From contig CP142455.1 in NCBI GenBank assembly GCA_038049695.1, forward strand, positions 28,557,501 through 28,621,500: 64,000 bases of DNA, read 5' to 3'. The DNA is from Cinnamomum chago (Eukaryota > Streptophyta > Magnoliopsida > Laurales > Lauraceae). Made by a program: the position numbers and the translations under genes. Positions 47,703 through 58,686 of the stretch are shown piece by piece (position 1 is the first letter of the stretch; every line of letters begins with the position of its first letter). The notes below the pieces were generated by a model. That model saw only the letters and a program-made list of their open reading frames with translations. It was not told the origin of the DNA and did not search any database.

Positions 47703-48524
47703 GTACCCCACACACACTTCCTAGCCTCTAAAACCGTTCTTTTTAACGATGATGATGTCGACGACGACGACGATGATTGAGGTAGGAGGAGATTTTGCAT
47801 TGGGGTCCATTAAAGTGAAATAAATATAAATTTCTCAATGACTTTAGGGTGGAGGGAGGGCATCCACTGTTGCCCCAGTTCCACCACTGATTATCATCAC
47901 CATAAGAGCTGTAGAGAGATGGTATGTCTCTATTTTGAATTGGCTGCCATGCAAAAAATAAAGAGATTGGGAACACTTATCCATTTTTTTTTTCTTTATT
48001 TTTCTTTCTTGTGAGAGTTTAGATCGATTTCCTCACCTTATTGGATTGATTTTCATTTTGGGGGAGATGAGGAATTTTATACTCTCTAAAAACTTTGTTT
48101 AGATTGATGATCTAGATATTTGATCACATGTGGTGAGGAAGTAGAATACTGCTAACTCTAAATCAATCGAGGACGTTATAAGATGTAAAAACCGAACCGC
48201 TCAAACAGAACAACCCATGCTTTAAGACAAGAATATTCACCAATAATTGCAAAAATATGTTCTACAATTTTTGAAAAGGAAATTCAGTTGGCACAAAATC
48301 ATCCTCAAACACCTGTGGGCATGATTTGGTGCAGATCGTGTATAAAATAAAATAAAATAAAAAAAGGAATAAAGGGAGAGAAGATTACGACAACACCTCT
48401 TTTCCCAAATTAGAAGTCCGTGACGTAAAAATGAGCTAAGAGAAGTGCGGATAGAGAGAAAGAAGATGAATAGATAAAAAGAAAGGATAAATGAAATTTT
48501 GGATGGCGTTGAAGTTGTTTCAGA

Positions 48525-49705
48525 AGAATGAAACGTGAGAAGAAGACTTAAGTGGTTACGGGTTGGAAGTATGGGGAGAATGTGGGTGAAATATTGAAAA
48601 ATGACTTAATTGTCAGTCAAAATTAGAAGTTATGTTTAAAACCATATTCAAAACTCATGGTTTTATTATAGTATATAGTTAGGGTGAAACAAACAGCTAA
48701 AAGAAACCTTAGAATTATGATCATGTCCATAACACATAAATAAAATAAGAAAAAGAAATAAGAAAAAATAGTGAAATCATGTCTTATTTGTAATTAATTT
48801 ATCTATTCGTGTAACTTTTACGCGAAGAACATTCCACTTAAAATGGAAAGAAAGTGGGCATTTATTTAGATTTTTTAAATGAGCTGCTCTGTTAAAGTAA
48901 CGTAAACAAGTAAACACTAAAGTTTCTCCAATTCTATATTGTATCAAGAACCCCAATTTCTTGATTAGGTGTGCCGGCTGCTGAAAACGAAATTTTATAC
49001 CCGAAAACGAAGTGACAGGCAACATGGACCAGCAATTGTTTTTTGCAAAGGTGTAACCCATACGTAACAACTACATTGATTAATGAGAACCAGAGCTTGC
49101 TTACGTTGCGAAGCAACTCGCCCTCTCGCCCGGTTGCCGAAGGTTCAATCCCATGGGATGATGTCCCCTTTCCATTTATGTATGTGGGCTCTCTGTCCAT
49201 ATGTGTGGGCTCCCTTCCCACATGTGTGGGCTTTCTTCCCATGTGTATATGCTCTCATAGATCCCAGCCCCTTGGGTGGGTATCAGAAAAAGAGCTGCAT
49301 TGTATAGTAAATTCATCATTATCAAAGCCTTATCACAACTATGTTGCAGTTGGTTACATGAATTTTGTTTTTCCATTCCAATCTATCGTCAGTCAAGTCT
49401 TTTTATAAGTTACACGTGTTCAGATCTAATGTTACTAATTCCATCTATATGCTCTTCAGCCTACCATTTTTCCCTTTATGGGCCATCAACCCGCTGAGTC
49501 AAACGTTTCCTGATAGGTTTCGAACTTGGCCACCCTAACTCTTGATATGCGCCAGGCCTGTTATCTCTCATGTGTGAGATTCTTCTTTCATGTGCGAGTT
49601 CCTATTATCTCCCATGTGTAAGTTATCACTAAACATTTTTACTCTCTTTTGGACCCGGCCGAATAGGCTCGGGATTGTCCAACTCGAGTTAATAACAGAT
49701 TTTCG
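48525..49705. other. Extra ~1.2 kb in CSLE-B intron 1
   Basis: Copy A runs directly from GAAGTTGTTACAGAAGAA to GTAGTTGGCCCTGATCC; copy B has about 1.2 kb between them. It contains a short TGTGTGGGCTC-type repeat (about 49185-49250), making spurious ORFs on both strands. I cannot tell whether this is an insertion in B or a deletion in A. Confidence 0.6.
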
Positions 49706-50960
49706 GCTTGGGTAGTTGGACCTGATCCAGCCCATCAGTGTAATTGTTAGCTTGATCCGACACTTCAGTGATTATTTAGGCCTGGATATATACATTCACG
49801 CTGAAATTTTTTACGGTGGAAGTTGGGGTCCTGGGTGGGTAGTTTTGGTTTTTTTTGGGTAATCTGAACCCAACACAACTTCTACAATAACCAACCTAAC
49901 ATGAAATCAAACTTGGACCCAGAATAACACAGCATGATCCAATCTGAAAGTACTCCAAATGAATTCCAGAAGTGCCATCTGAAACCTCGGTTAACCCAAC
50001 CTGGCATGTGTTGTACCCCTAGTTTATACAACTTTTTTTAAATATACCTCAGGGGAACATGAAACCTATTACCTCTCATATAATTGTTTGACAACATTGG
50101 TGTAGTTGTCAGACCTGTTGATAAGGTTGAGTTTTGGTACCCTTGGTTTATACTACAAGTTTCAAATATACCTAATGAACACCCAACTCCAACCCAACCC
50201 ATTACTGATCTAAATCCAAATTAAAATTTGATTTTTGTACCCAAGCATGATCAAGATCCAAAAATGCTAGACCCATGCATTTTGATTTGGATTGTCTTTT
50301 AATTTTCCACAGCGGTTATTTCAAAATCCCAGAAAAGTTATGCTTAAAGCCGATTAAAGGATTAAGTCATTTAACAGATTGGTAAAAGAAAAAGATAGGA
50401 GAGCTGCTAAATGCACACATGATTTCTCTTTCCACACACTGAGCTTTTGTATAAACCCTCCAAAAATTTGCAGGATTTATAAATAGGCCCCTATCGTTTC
50501 TTTTTAATACCTTTCATGTCTCCAAAATCAATACTCCTGACAAGAATGGGCATCCACCATGAGATTTGTGTTGAATTTTTATATAAATGACAGCTTTGTC
50601 CTTACATCCATTAAACAAAAATGAGTATACTTTTATGGGGGATTCGGCGACGGGTCCCTGAACATTTCACTTTATTGTCTTAGGTCCACAATCTTTTCTT
50701 ATAGTGTGATAGATTCTTTTTCCAAATTTGAAAACCTAAACTGTCTAATTTACTTTTTCTTCAAATCATATCCCATGATTAGTGGGATAAACCATTAATA
50801 ATGGTCAACTACCATTAAATTAGTCACGATTAATAAAATTCCACTGATGAGATTTTCAAATCAATTTCAAGAAACCACAAATAAGTTTCAAAAAATAGGA
50901 AAGAATTTTCAAATAAATTTCTAAAAATGAAATAAATTTTCAAAATGCAAATAAAATTTT

Positions 50961-50990
50961 CACTATAAAGAGGAATGGTCCACCATCAAG
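50961..50990 (+). pseudogene. CSLE: CSLE-B exon 2 remnant
   Basis: Only ten codons, HYKEEWSTIK, with the donor AAG|GTACGT. The junction with unrelated sequence is at ATAAAATTTT|CACTATAAAG. Copy A reads HYKGEWSTIK. Confidence 0.88.
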
Positions 50991-52415
50991 GTACGTAGCT
51001 TATTGATCTGTATAAACTGTGTCAATGATGGTACACGGGAAACCATCTATTTAGAATCCTAAACCTCCATGCCTGTAGGTCCGTTTGTAGGATTTTGCTC
51101 TAAAATCTAAAGCGCTCAAAAGTTATTTTCATCCCATACATTGGCATTGGGAGGACTTTTAATTTAGCCAGCATTGAGACCAAGGTCCAAATCAGCAGCT
51201 TTATAGATGGCCCAAACACCCAAATATAGAAGATAATTTTTTTATGGGTCCAAGGCATGGTTGGAAAACTCTCCGCGTTGACTCTTGACTCTCCCGAGTC
51301 CTCTTGTTTTGATGAAGGACTGAGTCTCCCCTATATTTGACTCAATTGAGTTATCTCCTTTGAATAAGTTGTTTGCATTCTTAGCCATTTCATTGGTAGA
51401 TCTAATTTTAAACAATTATTGGTTATTTTTAAGTAATTATGCATAAGGCTGGGAGCAAACAATTTAAAAATGATGACTGGAATATAATTTGAAGCTTACA
51501 TTTGATCTTTTACATTCGATATTTGGACTAACAAATTATGCAATATGCAATATTTCTTCTTTTATTTTTCTTTTGTAGTACTTTTCATTCATATGTAAAT
51601 TTATTAATTTGAATTGAGTATCATAAATGCATGTAAGTAAATGTATACTTATATTTCATAAGTGACATTTATTTATAAATATTTTAGAAAAAAAATTAAA
51701 ATAAGCATGACTCTCCCGAGTCTCTAAGTCGACTCTATCCGAGTTAAGTTTTTAGCATTGGACAAGTCGAGTTCGAGTCATGAGTTTCCCAACCCTGGTC
51801 CAAGGTATAGGTCCACTTTTAATTTGAATCCTGTTTTTCATAGACCCAAATAAAATTAAAGGTTTTTAAAATAAAAAGTTTGAGTATGGAACATGCCTTA
51901 GCCATTGCCTGTATGCCTTCTATGTGGGTCAAGGTTTGGGTTTGGGCCTATCATTTAAATATAGGAGCAGGTAAAGATTCGATGAGACGGATGGTTTTTT
52001 ATTGGGCACGTTTGGCGAGTCTAGATTAGATGAATCAGTATATCCCCGTTTCTACGAAATAGGAGATACGGACTCAACATTAAAACACTTTTTTGTAGAT
52101 TTTTGTGGAAGAAAAAAAAAGTAATTATTACCTCCTCTAAAGGAATAGTTATGCACAATATATTCTTAAAAATTTGTTGTTTTTAATCACATTTCCTCTT
52201 AACCATAGTGTTGCACGAAACAACACAACGAGCTAATCTTGAAGTGTCACAGGCCTGACCTGACTGGCCAGTGAACAGTCCCACTTGAAAATGACTCAAC
52301 AACCAATTTCACTTGATCGAGTTTTACAAATTTCTATATCTCTGCATCTAAAAGAAATCCAAGTTTTCCTCACAATTACTTGATGTTGGTTGACTCTTTC
52401 TAGATGTGATTGTAG

Positions 52416-52556
52416 AAATTGTATCAAGAGATGCAGGATCGGATCCAAAGTGCAGTTAAATTGGGACGGGTTAATGAAGAAATCCAAGCAGAGCACAAAG
52501 GATTTTCTGAGTGGAATGCGGTGCTGAATTCGCGCAATCATCAAACTATCCTCCAG
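52416..52556 (+). CDS. CSLE: CSLE-B exon 3
   Basis: 141 nt, open, acceptor TTGTAG, donor CAG|GTGAAG; nearly identical to copy A (M to Q in QEMQ, S to A in WNAV). Confidence 0.85.
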
Positions 52557-53058
52557 GTGAAGTCTTTAATTGCATTTTATTAACATTTATAGAAAGGAGT
52601 TTGTGGGGCCCCCATATATGGAACAATCAATCAAATGATTCTTCAACATGCAAGATCAAATGGTTAGGATAGCTGAATAAATTGGATTTTTTAACCACAA
52701 CAATAGCAAAAAAAAAAGTGTCTTCTGGGCCATGACTCAATCAAAAAAATTGGAGCCCCTAATTGAGGTGGCTCTAATTGTGCACATGCATGTGCATGGG
52801 TTAACCATATTTTTCAAGCATGCATTTGGAGTTTTACATGAGGAGAAAGTAAAATGAGGGAGTATTCCTTGGCGGAGAAATTAGAAGAAATCCAAAGGCG
52901 AAGAATTCCAAAATTGTGGAGAATAATAATAAAATTAATGTCCATCATTTGTTTGGCATAAAAGCTTTTCTTTCACAATCTGAGTTCATACACATCTCGT
53001 CCTTCTTTTTTACCATTTTTTCTTCCTCATTAGTTTCCATTTGTGAAACAAAATTCAG

Positions 53059-53190
53059 ATTTTGATTGATGGGAGAGACCAAAATGCTGTGGATGATGCT
53101 GGATTTGTGATGCCAACTCTTGTGTACTTGTCCCGTGAGAAGAGGCCCCAACGCCACCACAACTTCAAGGCTGGAGCTCTGAATGCATTG
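53059..53190 (+). CDS. CSLE: CSLE-B exon 4
   Basis: 132 nt, open, ILIDGRDQNAVDDAGFVMPT to NFKAGALNAL, with the same splice sites as copy A. Confidence 0.85.
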
Positions 53191-53449
53191 GTAATTTCAT
53201 CCTTTAAATGTAAAGATGGGCTGAAAGCTTAAAACCGTGTCATCTTAGACTAAATTATGTAGGAACTGATATGGATAAGGGGACATCTTAGCCAAAATAT
53301 TGATAGTGGCAGCCCGGTAATTGTTCATAAGAAAATCACACACGTTCCCTAAACTGATATCCTGAAACTTCTTTTTTTAATGAAACTGAACAAAGGATAG
53401 AAAAAGATAAACTCCAAACAATATATGTTTAGCTTGACCTTGTGTGCAG

Positions 53450-53662
53450 ATAAGGGTGTCATCAGAAATAAGCAATGGGCCCATCATTCTCAATGTGGAC
53501 TGTGATATGTACTCCAATGATGCCCAAACAGTGAGAGATACACTCTGCTTTTTCATGGATGAAGACTAGGGTGCAGAGATTGGTTTTGTGCAATATCCAC
53601 AGAGATTCATGAACATCACCAAGAATGATTTTTATGCCAACTCCTTAAGAGTAATCACTAAG
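53450..53662 (+). pseudogene. CSLE: CSLE-B exon 5 with stop codon
   Basis: 213 nt. The DCD motif is intact, but the lysine codon after FFMDED is TAG (53567-53569). The reading frame continues with normal sequence after it (GAEIGFVQYPQ), so it is a point mutation in an otherwise conserved exon. Confidence 0.9.
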
Positions 53663-53936
53663 GTGAGCAGCTTCTATATTTTCTAAACGTAAAAATGATA
53701 AAATTTCATCTTTTCACGAGGAATTGTAAGATGCAAGGCTGAACTTTGACCGAGTGAACCATAGTTTGCCCAAGGGTGAGTTTTTCACTGATTACTTGGT
53801 ATTATGGCTCAACCTACCCAACTTACCGGATTCACAACTCGATAGACGGCCGAAAGCGGGGTAAAAATAGGCTCTTGGGCACAGACCAGGCCCACTTGAT
53901 AGGTCACTATATTTTGACTCTTGTTCTTTGATGAAG

Positions 53937-54159
53937 GTGGAACTCTGTGGAATGGATGGTTATGGAGGGCCTCTGTACATTGGCACCGGATGCTTTTTCA
54001 GGAGGGAGAGTCTATCTGGTAAAATGTACATTAAAGGCTACAAGACAGAATGGAAGAAAAGGGACCAGAGAGATGGAAGGGCAACAGTGGATGAATTGGA
54101 AGAGAGAGCAAAGGTCTTGGCAAGCTGTAGCTATGAGTTGGGTACTCAAAAGGGAAAAG

Positions 54160-54161
<2 letters not shown>
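53937..54161 (+). CDS. CSLE: CSLE-B exon 6, frame intact
   Basis: 225 nt, VELCGMDGYGGPLYIGTGCF to YELGTQKGKE. It retains the GATGGATGG lost in copy A. It ends at AAAAGAG directly followed by CTCTCT; no GT donor and no exon 7 follow. Confidence 0.88.

Positions 54162-54210
<49 letters not shown>
54162..54210 (+). repeat. (CT)n at the end of CSLE-B
   Basis: About 24 CT units beginning exactly at the exon 6 border, longer than in copy A; the homology to copy A stops here. Confidence 0.92.
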
Positions 54211-54211
<1 letters not shown>

Positions 54212-54928
54212 ACAATTAACAAAAAAAAAAAAAAAAGGCCCAACATCATAATTCCTGACCCACATTGTAAATCCTATGAATGCACCACACTCATGTTCTA
54301 ATTTTTAAAGGAGAGGCACCACCTCTAAAGGTGAGCCCAATGTCAACAATCACAAAAACTGTTGATCCACTTTGTAGAATTCATAAATATTGGTCATATG
54401 GTCACCATCACAAATGGTGGACCCACATTGTAAATCCTATGAGTGTGAGTCTCATATTCTAATTTCTAAAGGTGGTGCCATATTCTAAGGGATTGAATGG
54501 TTAAGAACTCTAGGGAGGCAGATTTGCATTTATCCTCTAGTTGGCTAAGGGAGAGACATTTTGATCGAGCAGGACAAGTTTAAATACGAGATTGACAGGA
54601 TGACCTCTTATTCCCCTTCTAAGTCCACCCTGATCTGTTGAGGCCTTGGTTTAGAGATGTCTAAGTTAACTAGAATTCTGACATAGGTTAGGATTTTTGG
54701 GGATGCAGTGAAATCGTTAGCTTGAGGGGGTAACCAACTGAACTAGCAATGGAGAGGAGAGGCTATTACTACTCCAACAATGGTAAGGGATTCCCTGGAT
54801 CCTGATCCAAAATGGGTGAAGAGATGGCCACTCAAAGGGACCTTGGCCGGGAGACCAAGGTAGGAGTTAGCAATTTTTTGTTTTGCATAGTAATTGGTGA
54901 CTGAGAAAGGCAGAGGAGCTTGTCCTCT

Positions 54929-55300
54929 CTAGAGCCAAATCTGAAGAAAATGACCCATATCGATTAGAGAAATGAGGCAAGGCTTAGATAGGTTCCAATG
55001 GGTGTTAGCATATTGAGACAGCCATTCTATTGAGGGTCTTTTGACCAAAAATCTACCGATGGCAGCATTTGAGAAATAGTTTTTACCAGGCTCGATCATT
55101 ATGGAAGGGGTCTTCATGGTTAGTTCACCCTCTTTCAAAGAGGAAGGAGGATATTCGGTAGGGGAGAGAGGCTTTGAGTATGGGAAGAGATCCAGCTAGG
55201 ATTTGGAGGGAGGAAGGGTTGGGCTCTTTTGGCCAACTTTAGAGCTCACCATTTTGAGAATTTCTTCTAGTTGCTCTGCCGACTGGAGATGTGGCTGGGG
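54929..55300 (-). pseudogene. DUF4283-like ORF1 fragment, first copy
   Basis: On the minus strand an open stretch (55138-54929) reads KTPSIMIEPGKNYFSNAAIG, RFLVKRPSIEWLSQYANTHW, CLISLIDMGHFLQIWL, the pattern of the DUF4283 domain found in ORF1-like nucleic acid-binding proteins of plant LINEs. Further N-terminal sequence (EQLEEILKMVSSKVGQ in the sister copy) continues in broken frame to about 55300. No zinc knuckle or polymerase follows. Assignment is by motif pattern only. Confidence 0.5.
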
Positions 55301-55692
55301 GATCTGGAGGTTTGTTAGCAACAAGAACGGCTTGGTTAGAGGCAGGAATGTCGGTAATCGAGTTTAGAGGGGCTGGTGACGGAATGGCTAGTTCCTATCC
55401 TAGATCACCTAACCTCTTATTCACCTGGGGTGGTTCGGTAATACAGATCGAGGTATCTCAAGTTGACCTTTTGAGGATTTGACAAGGCCATCGAAGTGCT
55501 TACACAGGAGATCAAGTTGGGCATCATCCGAGTTTGAAAAAAAATGATAGGAGGCAGAGAGGGCAGTGGAGGGCAAAGGGAGGCTAGGAGAGAGAAAGAG
55601 AGGGCAGTGGAGGAGGGTGTGGGATTGGCACAAAGAAGTTGAGGGAGACTGGCATTCCTGGAGTAGAGGATACCTGATCAGAAGGGCCAGAG

Positions 55693-55789
55693 GCAATGTT
55701 GTGTAGAAAGATCAGCGAGTTCTAGCGCGGGGGGGGGGGGGGGCAATGTTGTGTAGAAAGATCAGCGAGTTCTAGCGGGGGGGGGGGGG
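55693..55789. repeat. 50-bp tandem duplication with poly-G
   Basis: GCAATGTTGTGTAGAAAG with ATCAGCGAGTTCTAGCG occurs twice, 50 bp apart, each followed by a G run (15 at 55729-55743; 13 at 55777-55789). Absent from the sister copy. Confidence 0.85.
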
Positions 55790-56070
55790 TGGTGTATTGT
55801 TTCATGTATTGGCGTATTGCACAAAACAAGTACATGGCTCATACCGTCGTACCCTTCGCCTAGGGTTCAATCCTACTCCATTCGTTGTAACAAAAAGGCC
55901 CGAAAGGGTCATTAAGAAATTTTGAAAACCGAGAAAAGCAGCCAAAAGTGGGGATTTCTGGCAAGATGTCTTGTTTAGAAAGAAAATTAGAAAATATAAG
56001 GCCCAACTTTTATGTTGTCCTCTTTAGAAAAAGTCTTAGAGCCCCTATTCTTAAATCTTTCACATATTAA

Positions 56071-56490
56071 CCCTCCGTTTGGGAAGGAAGGAGGGGAGGG
56101 AAAATTTGAGAGGGAAAGAAAATGAAGGGAAGGGTAAGAAAAATTAATTTTCTTTCCTCTTGTTTGGGAAGTAAAAAAGTAGAGGAAAGAAAAGTAAAAA
56201 TATATAATTATGTTTATTTGTGAGGTACAGAGACAAAGACCATTTTATCCTTGCTTTTGAAAAAAATTCAATTAGAGTAAAAGGGCAGTTTAGTCATTTC
56301 CAAAACTTTCCCCTCATTTTCCCCCTATTTTGAGGGGAAAATTTTTGTGGGAAAGCACATCAATTTTCCCTTCATTTCCCCCTCCCACATTTTCCCTCCC
56401 CGCTTCTCAAACACCCTCCAAAATCATTTTCCCTCCACTTTCCCCCCATTTCCACCCCCCCCCCCCCCCCCCCCTTTCCCAAACAGAGGG
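56071..56490. mobile_element. PIF/Harbinger-like MITE, first copy
   Basis: Ends CCCTCCGTTTGGGAA and TTCCCAAACAGAGGG, flanked by TAA on both sides (56068-56070, 56491-56493), a 3-bp TWA-type duplication. Strongly purine-rich in the left half, pyrimidine-rich in the right half, including C20 at 56455-56474. It was duplicated with the surrounding block, not independently inserted. Confidence 0.7.
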
Positions 56491-56599
56491 TAAGGGTACA
56501 CGAATGATTTATAGTACAAATAGAAAAATTGATCAGTGACTTGATTTTCTTTTGAAAGTACTTTCTGATTCGTTGGAGTTGGCTTTAAATTCATCTCCC

Positions 56600-57400
56600 T
56601 TATCTCAAATAAAGTGGGCCCACCTGGTAATTCCTAAAGGTGGGTCAGATGGTCACAATCACAAAAGGTGGGGCCCATATTATAATTCTTCAAAGTGGTG
56701 GGACCACATTATAAATTCTAAAGATGTGGGCCCCATGTTTCAATTTCTAAAGGTGGGCATCACGTTGTAATTTCTAAGGGTGGGTCACATGGTCACAATC
56801 ACAAAAGGTGGGCCCATTTTATAAAATTATAATAGTGGGACCACATTATAAATCCCATAAATGTGGGCCTATCTTCTAATTTATAAAGGTGAGAATGACA
56901 CTGTAATTTCTAAAGGTGGTTTCCATGTCCACAACAGAAAAGGTGACTCCACTTTATAATTCTTAAAAGTGAGTCATAAGGTTATAATCACAAAAGGTGG
57001 AGCTACATTGTAAATGCAATGAATGTGGGCCCACATTGTGAATCCTATGAATATGACCCTATGTTCGAATTTCTAAAGGTGGGTACCACATTGTTATTTT
57101 TGAAAGGTGGGTCCCGTGTTCACAATTAACAAAAAAAATTGGCCTAACATCATAATTCCTTACCCACATTGTAAATCCTCTGAATGCACCGCACTCATGT
57201 TCTAATTTTTAAAGGAGGTGCACCACATTGAAGTTTTTAAAGGTGAGCCCTATGTCAACAATCACAAAAACTGTTGATCTACTTTGTAGAATTCATAAAT
57301 ATTGGTCATATGGTCACCATCACAAATGGTGGACCCACATTGTAAATCCTATGAGTGTGAGTCTCATATTCTAATTTCTAAAGGTGGTGTCATATTCTAA
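56600..57400. repeat. GTGGGCC minisatellite, degenerate
   Basis: Short blocks of about 30-40 bp of the form CTAAAGGTGGGCCCACATTGTAATTT alternate with TGGTCACAATCACAAAAGG. The larger unit recurs near 56638, 56779, 56970, 57107 and 57240, about 140-190 bp apart. It bridges the two copies of the direct duplication and reappears at 54241-54480. No coding frame. Confidence 0.7.
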
Positions 57401-57837
57401 GGGATTGAATGGCTAAGAACTCTGGGGAGGCAGATTTGCATTTATCCTCTAGTTGGCTAAAGGAGAGACATTTTGAGCAGGACAAGTTTAAATACGAGAT
57501 TGACAGGATGACCTCTTATTCCCCTTCTAAGTCCACCCTGATCTGTTGAGGCTTTGGTTTAGAGATGTCTAAGTTAACTAGAATTCTGACATAGGTTAGG
57601 ATTTTTGGGGATGCAGGGAATTCGTCTAGCTTGAGGGGGTAACCAACTGAACTAGCAATGGAGAGGAGAGGATATTACTACTCCAACAATGGTAAGGGAT
57701 TCCCTGGATCCTGATCCAAAATGGGTGAAGAGATGGCCACTCAAAGGGACCTTGGCCGGGAGACCAAGGTAGGAGTTAGCAATTTTTTGTTTTGCATAGT
57801 AATTGGTGACTGAGAAAGGCAGAGGAGCTTGTCCTCT

Positions 57838-58237
57838 CTAGAGCCAAATCTGAAGAAAATGACCCATATCGATTAGAGAAATGAGGCAAGGCTTAGATAG
57901 GTTCCAATGGGTGTTAGCATATTGAGACAGCCATTCTATTGAGGGTCTTTTGCCCAAAAATCTACTGATGGCAGCATTTGAGAAATAGTTTTTACTAGGC
58001 TCGATCATTATGGAAGGGGTCTTCATGGCTAGTTCACCCTCTTTCAAAGAGGAAGGAGGATATTCTGCAGGGGAGAGAGGCTTTGAGTATGGAAAGAGAT
58101 CCAGCTAGGATTTGGAGGCCGGGAGGAAGGGTTGGGCTCTTTTGGCCAACTTTAGAGCTCACCATTTTGAGAATTTCTTCTAGTTGCTCTGCCGACTGGA
58201 GTTGTGGCTGGGGGATCTGGAGGTTTGTTAGCAACAA
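57838..58237 (-). pseudogene. DUF4283-like ORF1 fragment, second copy
   Basis: Two overlapping minus-strand frames: LLTNLQIPQPQLQSAEQLEE with ILKMVSSKVGQKSPT (58237-58034), then after a frame break KTPSIMIEPSKNYFSNAAIS, RFLGKRPSIEWLSQYANTHW (58047-57838). Same protein as at 54929-55300, with a visible N-terminal extension. ORF1-type nucleic acid-binding role is inferred from the domain pattern. Confidence 0.5.
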
Positions 58238-58686
58238 GAACGGCTTGGTTAGAGGCAGGAATGTCGGTAATCGAGTTTAGAGAGGCTGGTGACGGAATGG
58301 CTAGTTCCTATCCTAGATCACCTAACCTCTTATTCACCTGGGGTGGTTCGGTAGCTTCATTGCAAAAATGTCGATACTTCCTTGCCCTTGCAATTGCAAG
58401 TAAGTAGGATACTACAATGATTGTTTCATGGATTACACATGACAAGTACATGGCTCATACCGTCGTACCCTTCTCCTAGGGTTCAATCCTACTCCATTCG
58501 TTGTAACAAAAAGGCCCGAAGGGGTCACTAAGAAATTTTGAAAACCGAGAAAAGCGGCCAAAAGTGGGGATTTCTGGCAAGATGTCTTGTTTAGAAAGAA
58601 AATTAGAAAATATAAGGCCCAACTTTTATGTTGTCCTGTTTAGAAAAAGTCTTAGAGCCCCTATTCTTAAATCTTTCATATATTAA

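Larger units (their letters stand above)
47434..54161 (+). pseudogene. CSLE: Cellulose synthase-like E, copy B (truncated)
   Basis: Exons seen: 1 (47434-47702), a 30-nt tail of exon 2 (50961-50990), 3 (52416-52556), 4 (53059-53190), 5 (53450-53662) and 6 (53937-54161). Exon 2, with the first catalytic aspartate, is replaced by unrelated AT-rich sequence except for HYKEEWSTIK. Exon 5 has a stop (TAG at 53567) in DED*G. Exons 7-8, with AED, QxxRW and the C-terminal membrane domain, are absent: the duplication ends at (CT)n. Exon 6 is in frame here, where copy A is shifted. No active synthase can be made; short transcripts from its promoter are possible. Confidence 0.9.
44662..54210 (+). repeat. 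CSLE segmental duplication, copy B
   Basis: Direct duplicate of 29183-37862, 768 bp after the copy A stop codon. It begins at poly-T before ACCCGTGACC and ends in a (CT)n tract at the exon 6 border. It carries an extra element at 45527-47050, extra intron 1 sequence at about 48525-49705, and unrelated sequence at about 50095-50960 in place of most of exon 2. Confidence 0.85.
54211..56595. repeat. Direct duplication, first copy (2.4 kb)
   Basis: Recurs at 57120-59197, from CACAATTAAC through CCAACATCATAATTCC, GGGATTGAATGG, CCTTGGCCGGGAGACCAAGG, TTCGTTGTAACAAAAAGGCC to CTTTCTGATTCGTTGGAG. The first copy has about 300 bp more, mostly around 55440-55800. Confidence 0.85.

Noticed and set aside
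49043-49408. 121-codon ORF in CSLE-B intron 1 with SLSICVGSLPTCVG repeats
   Set aside because: Produced by a short TGTGTGGGCTC repeat on both strands; no family features.
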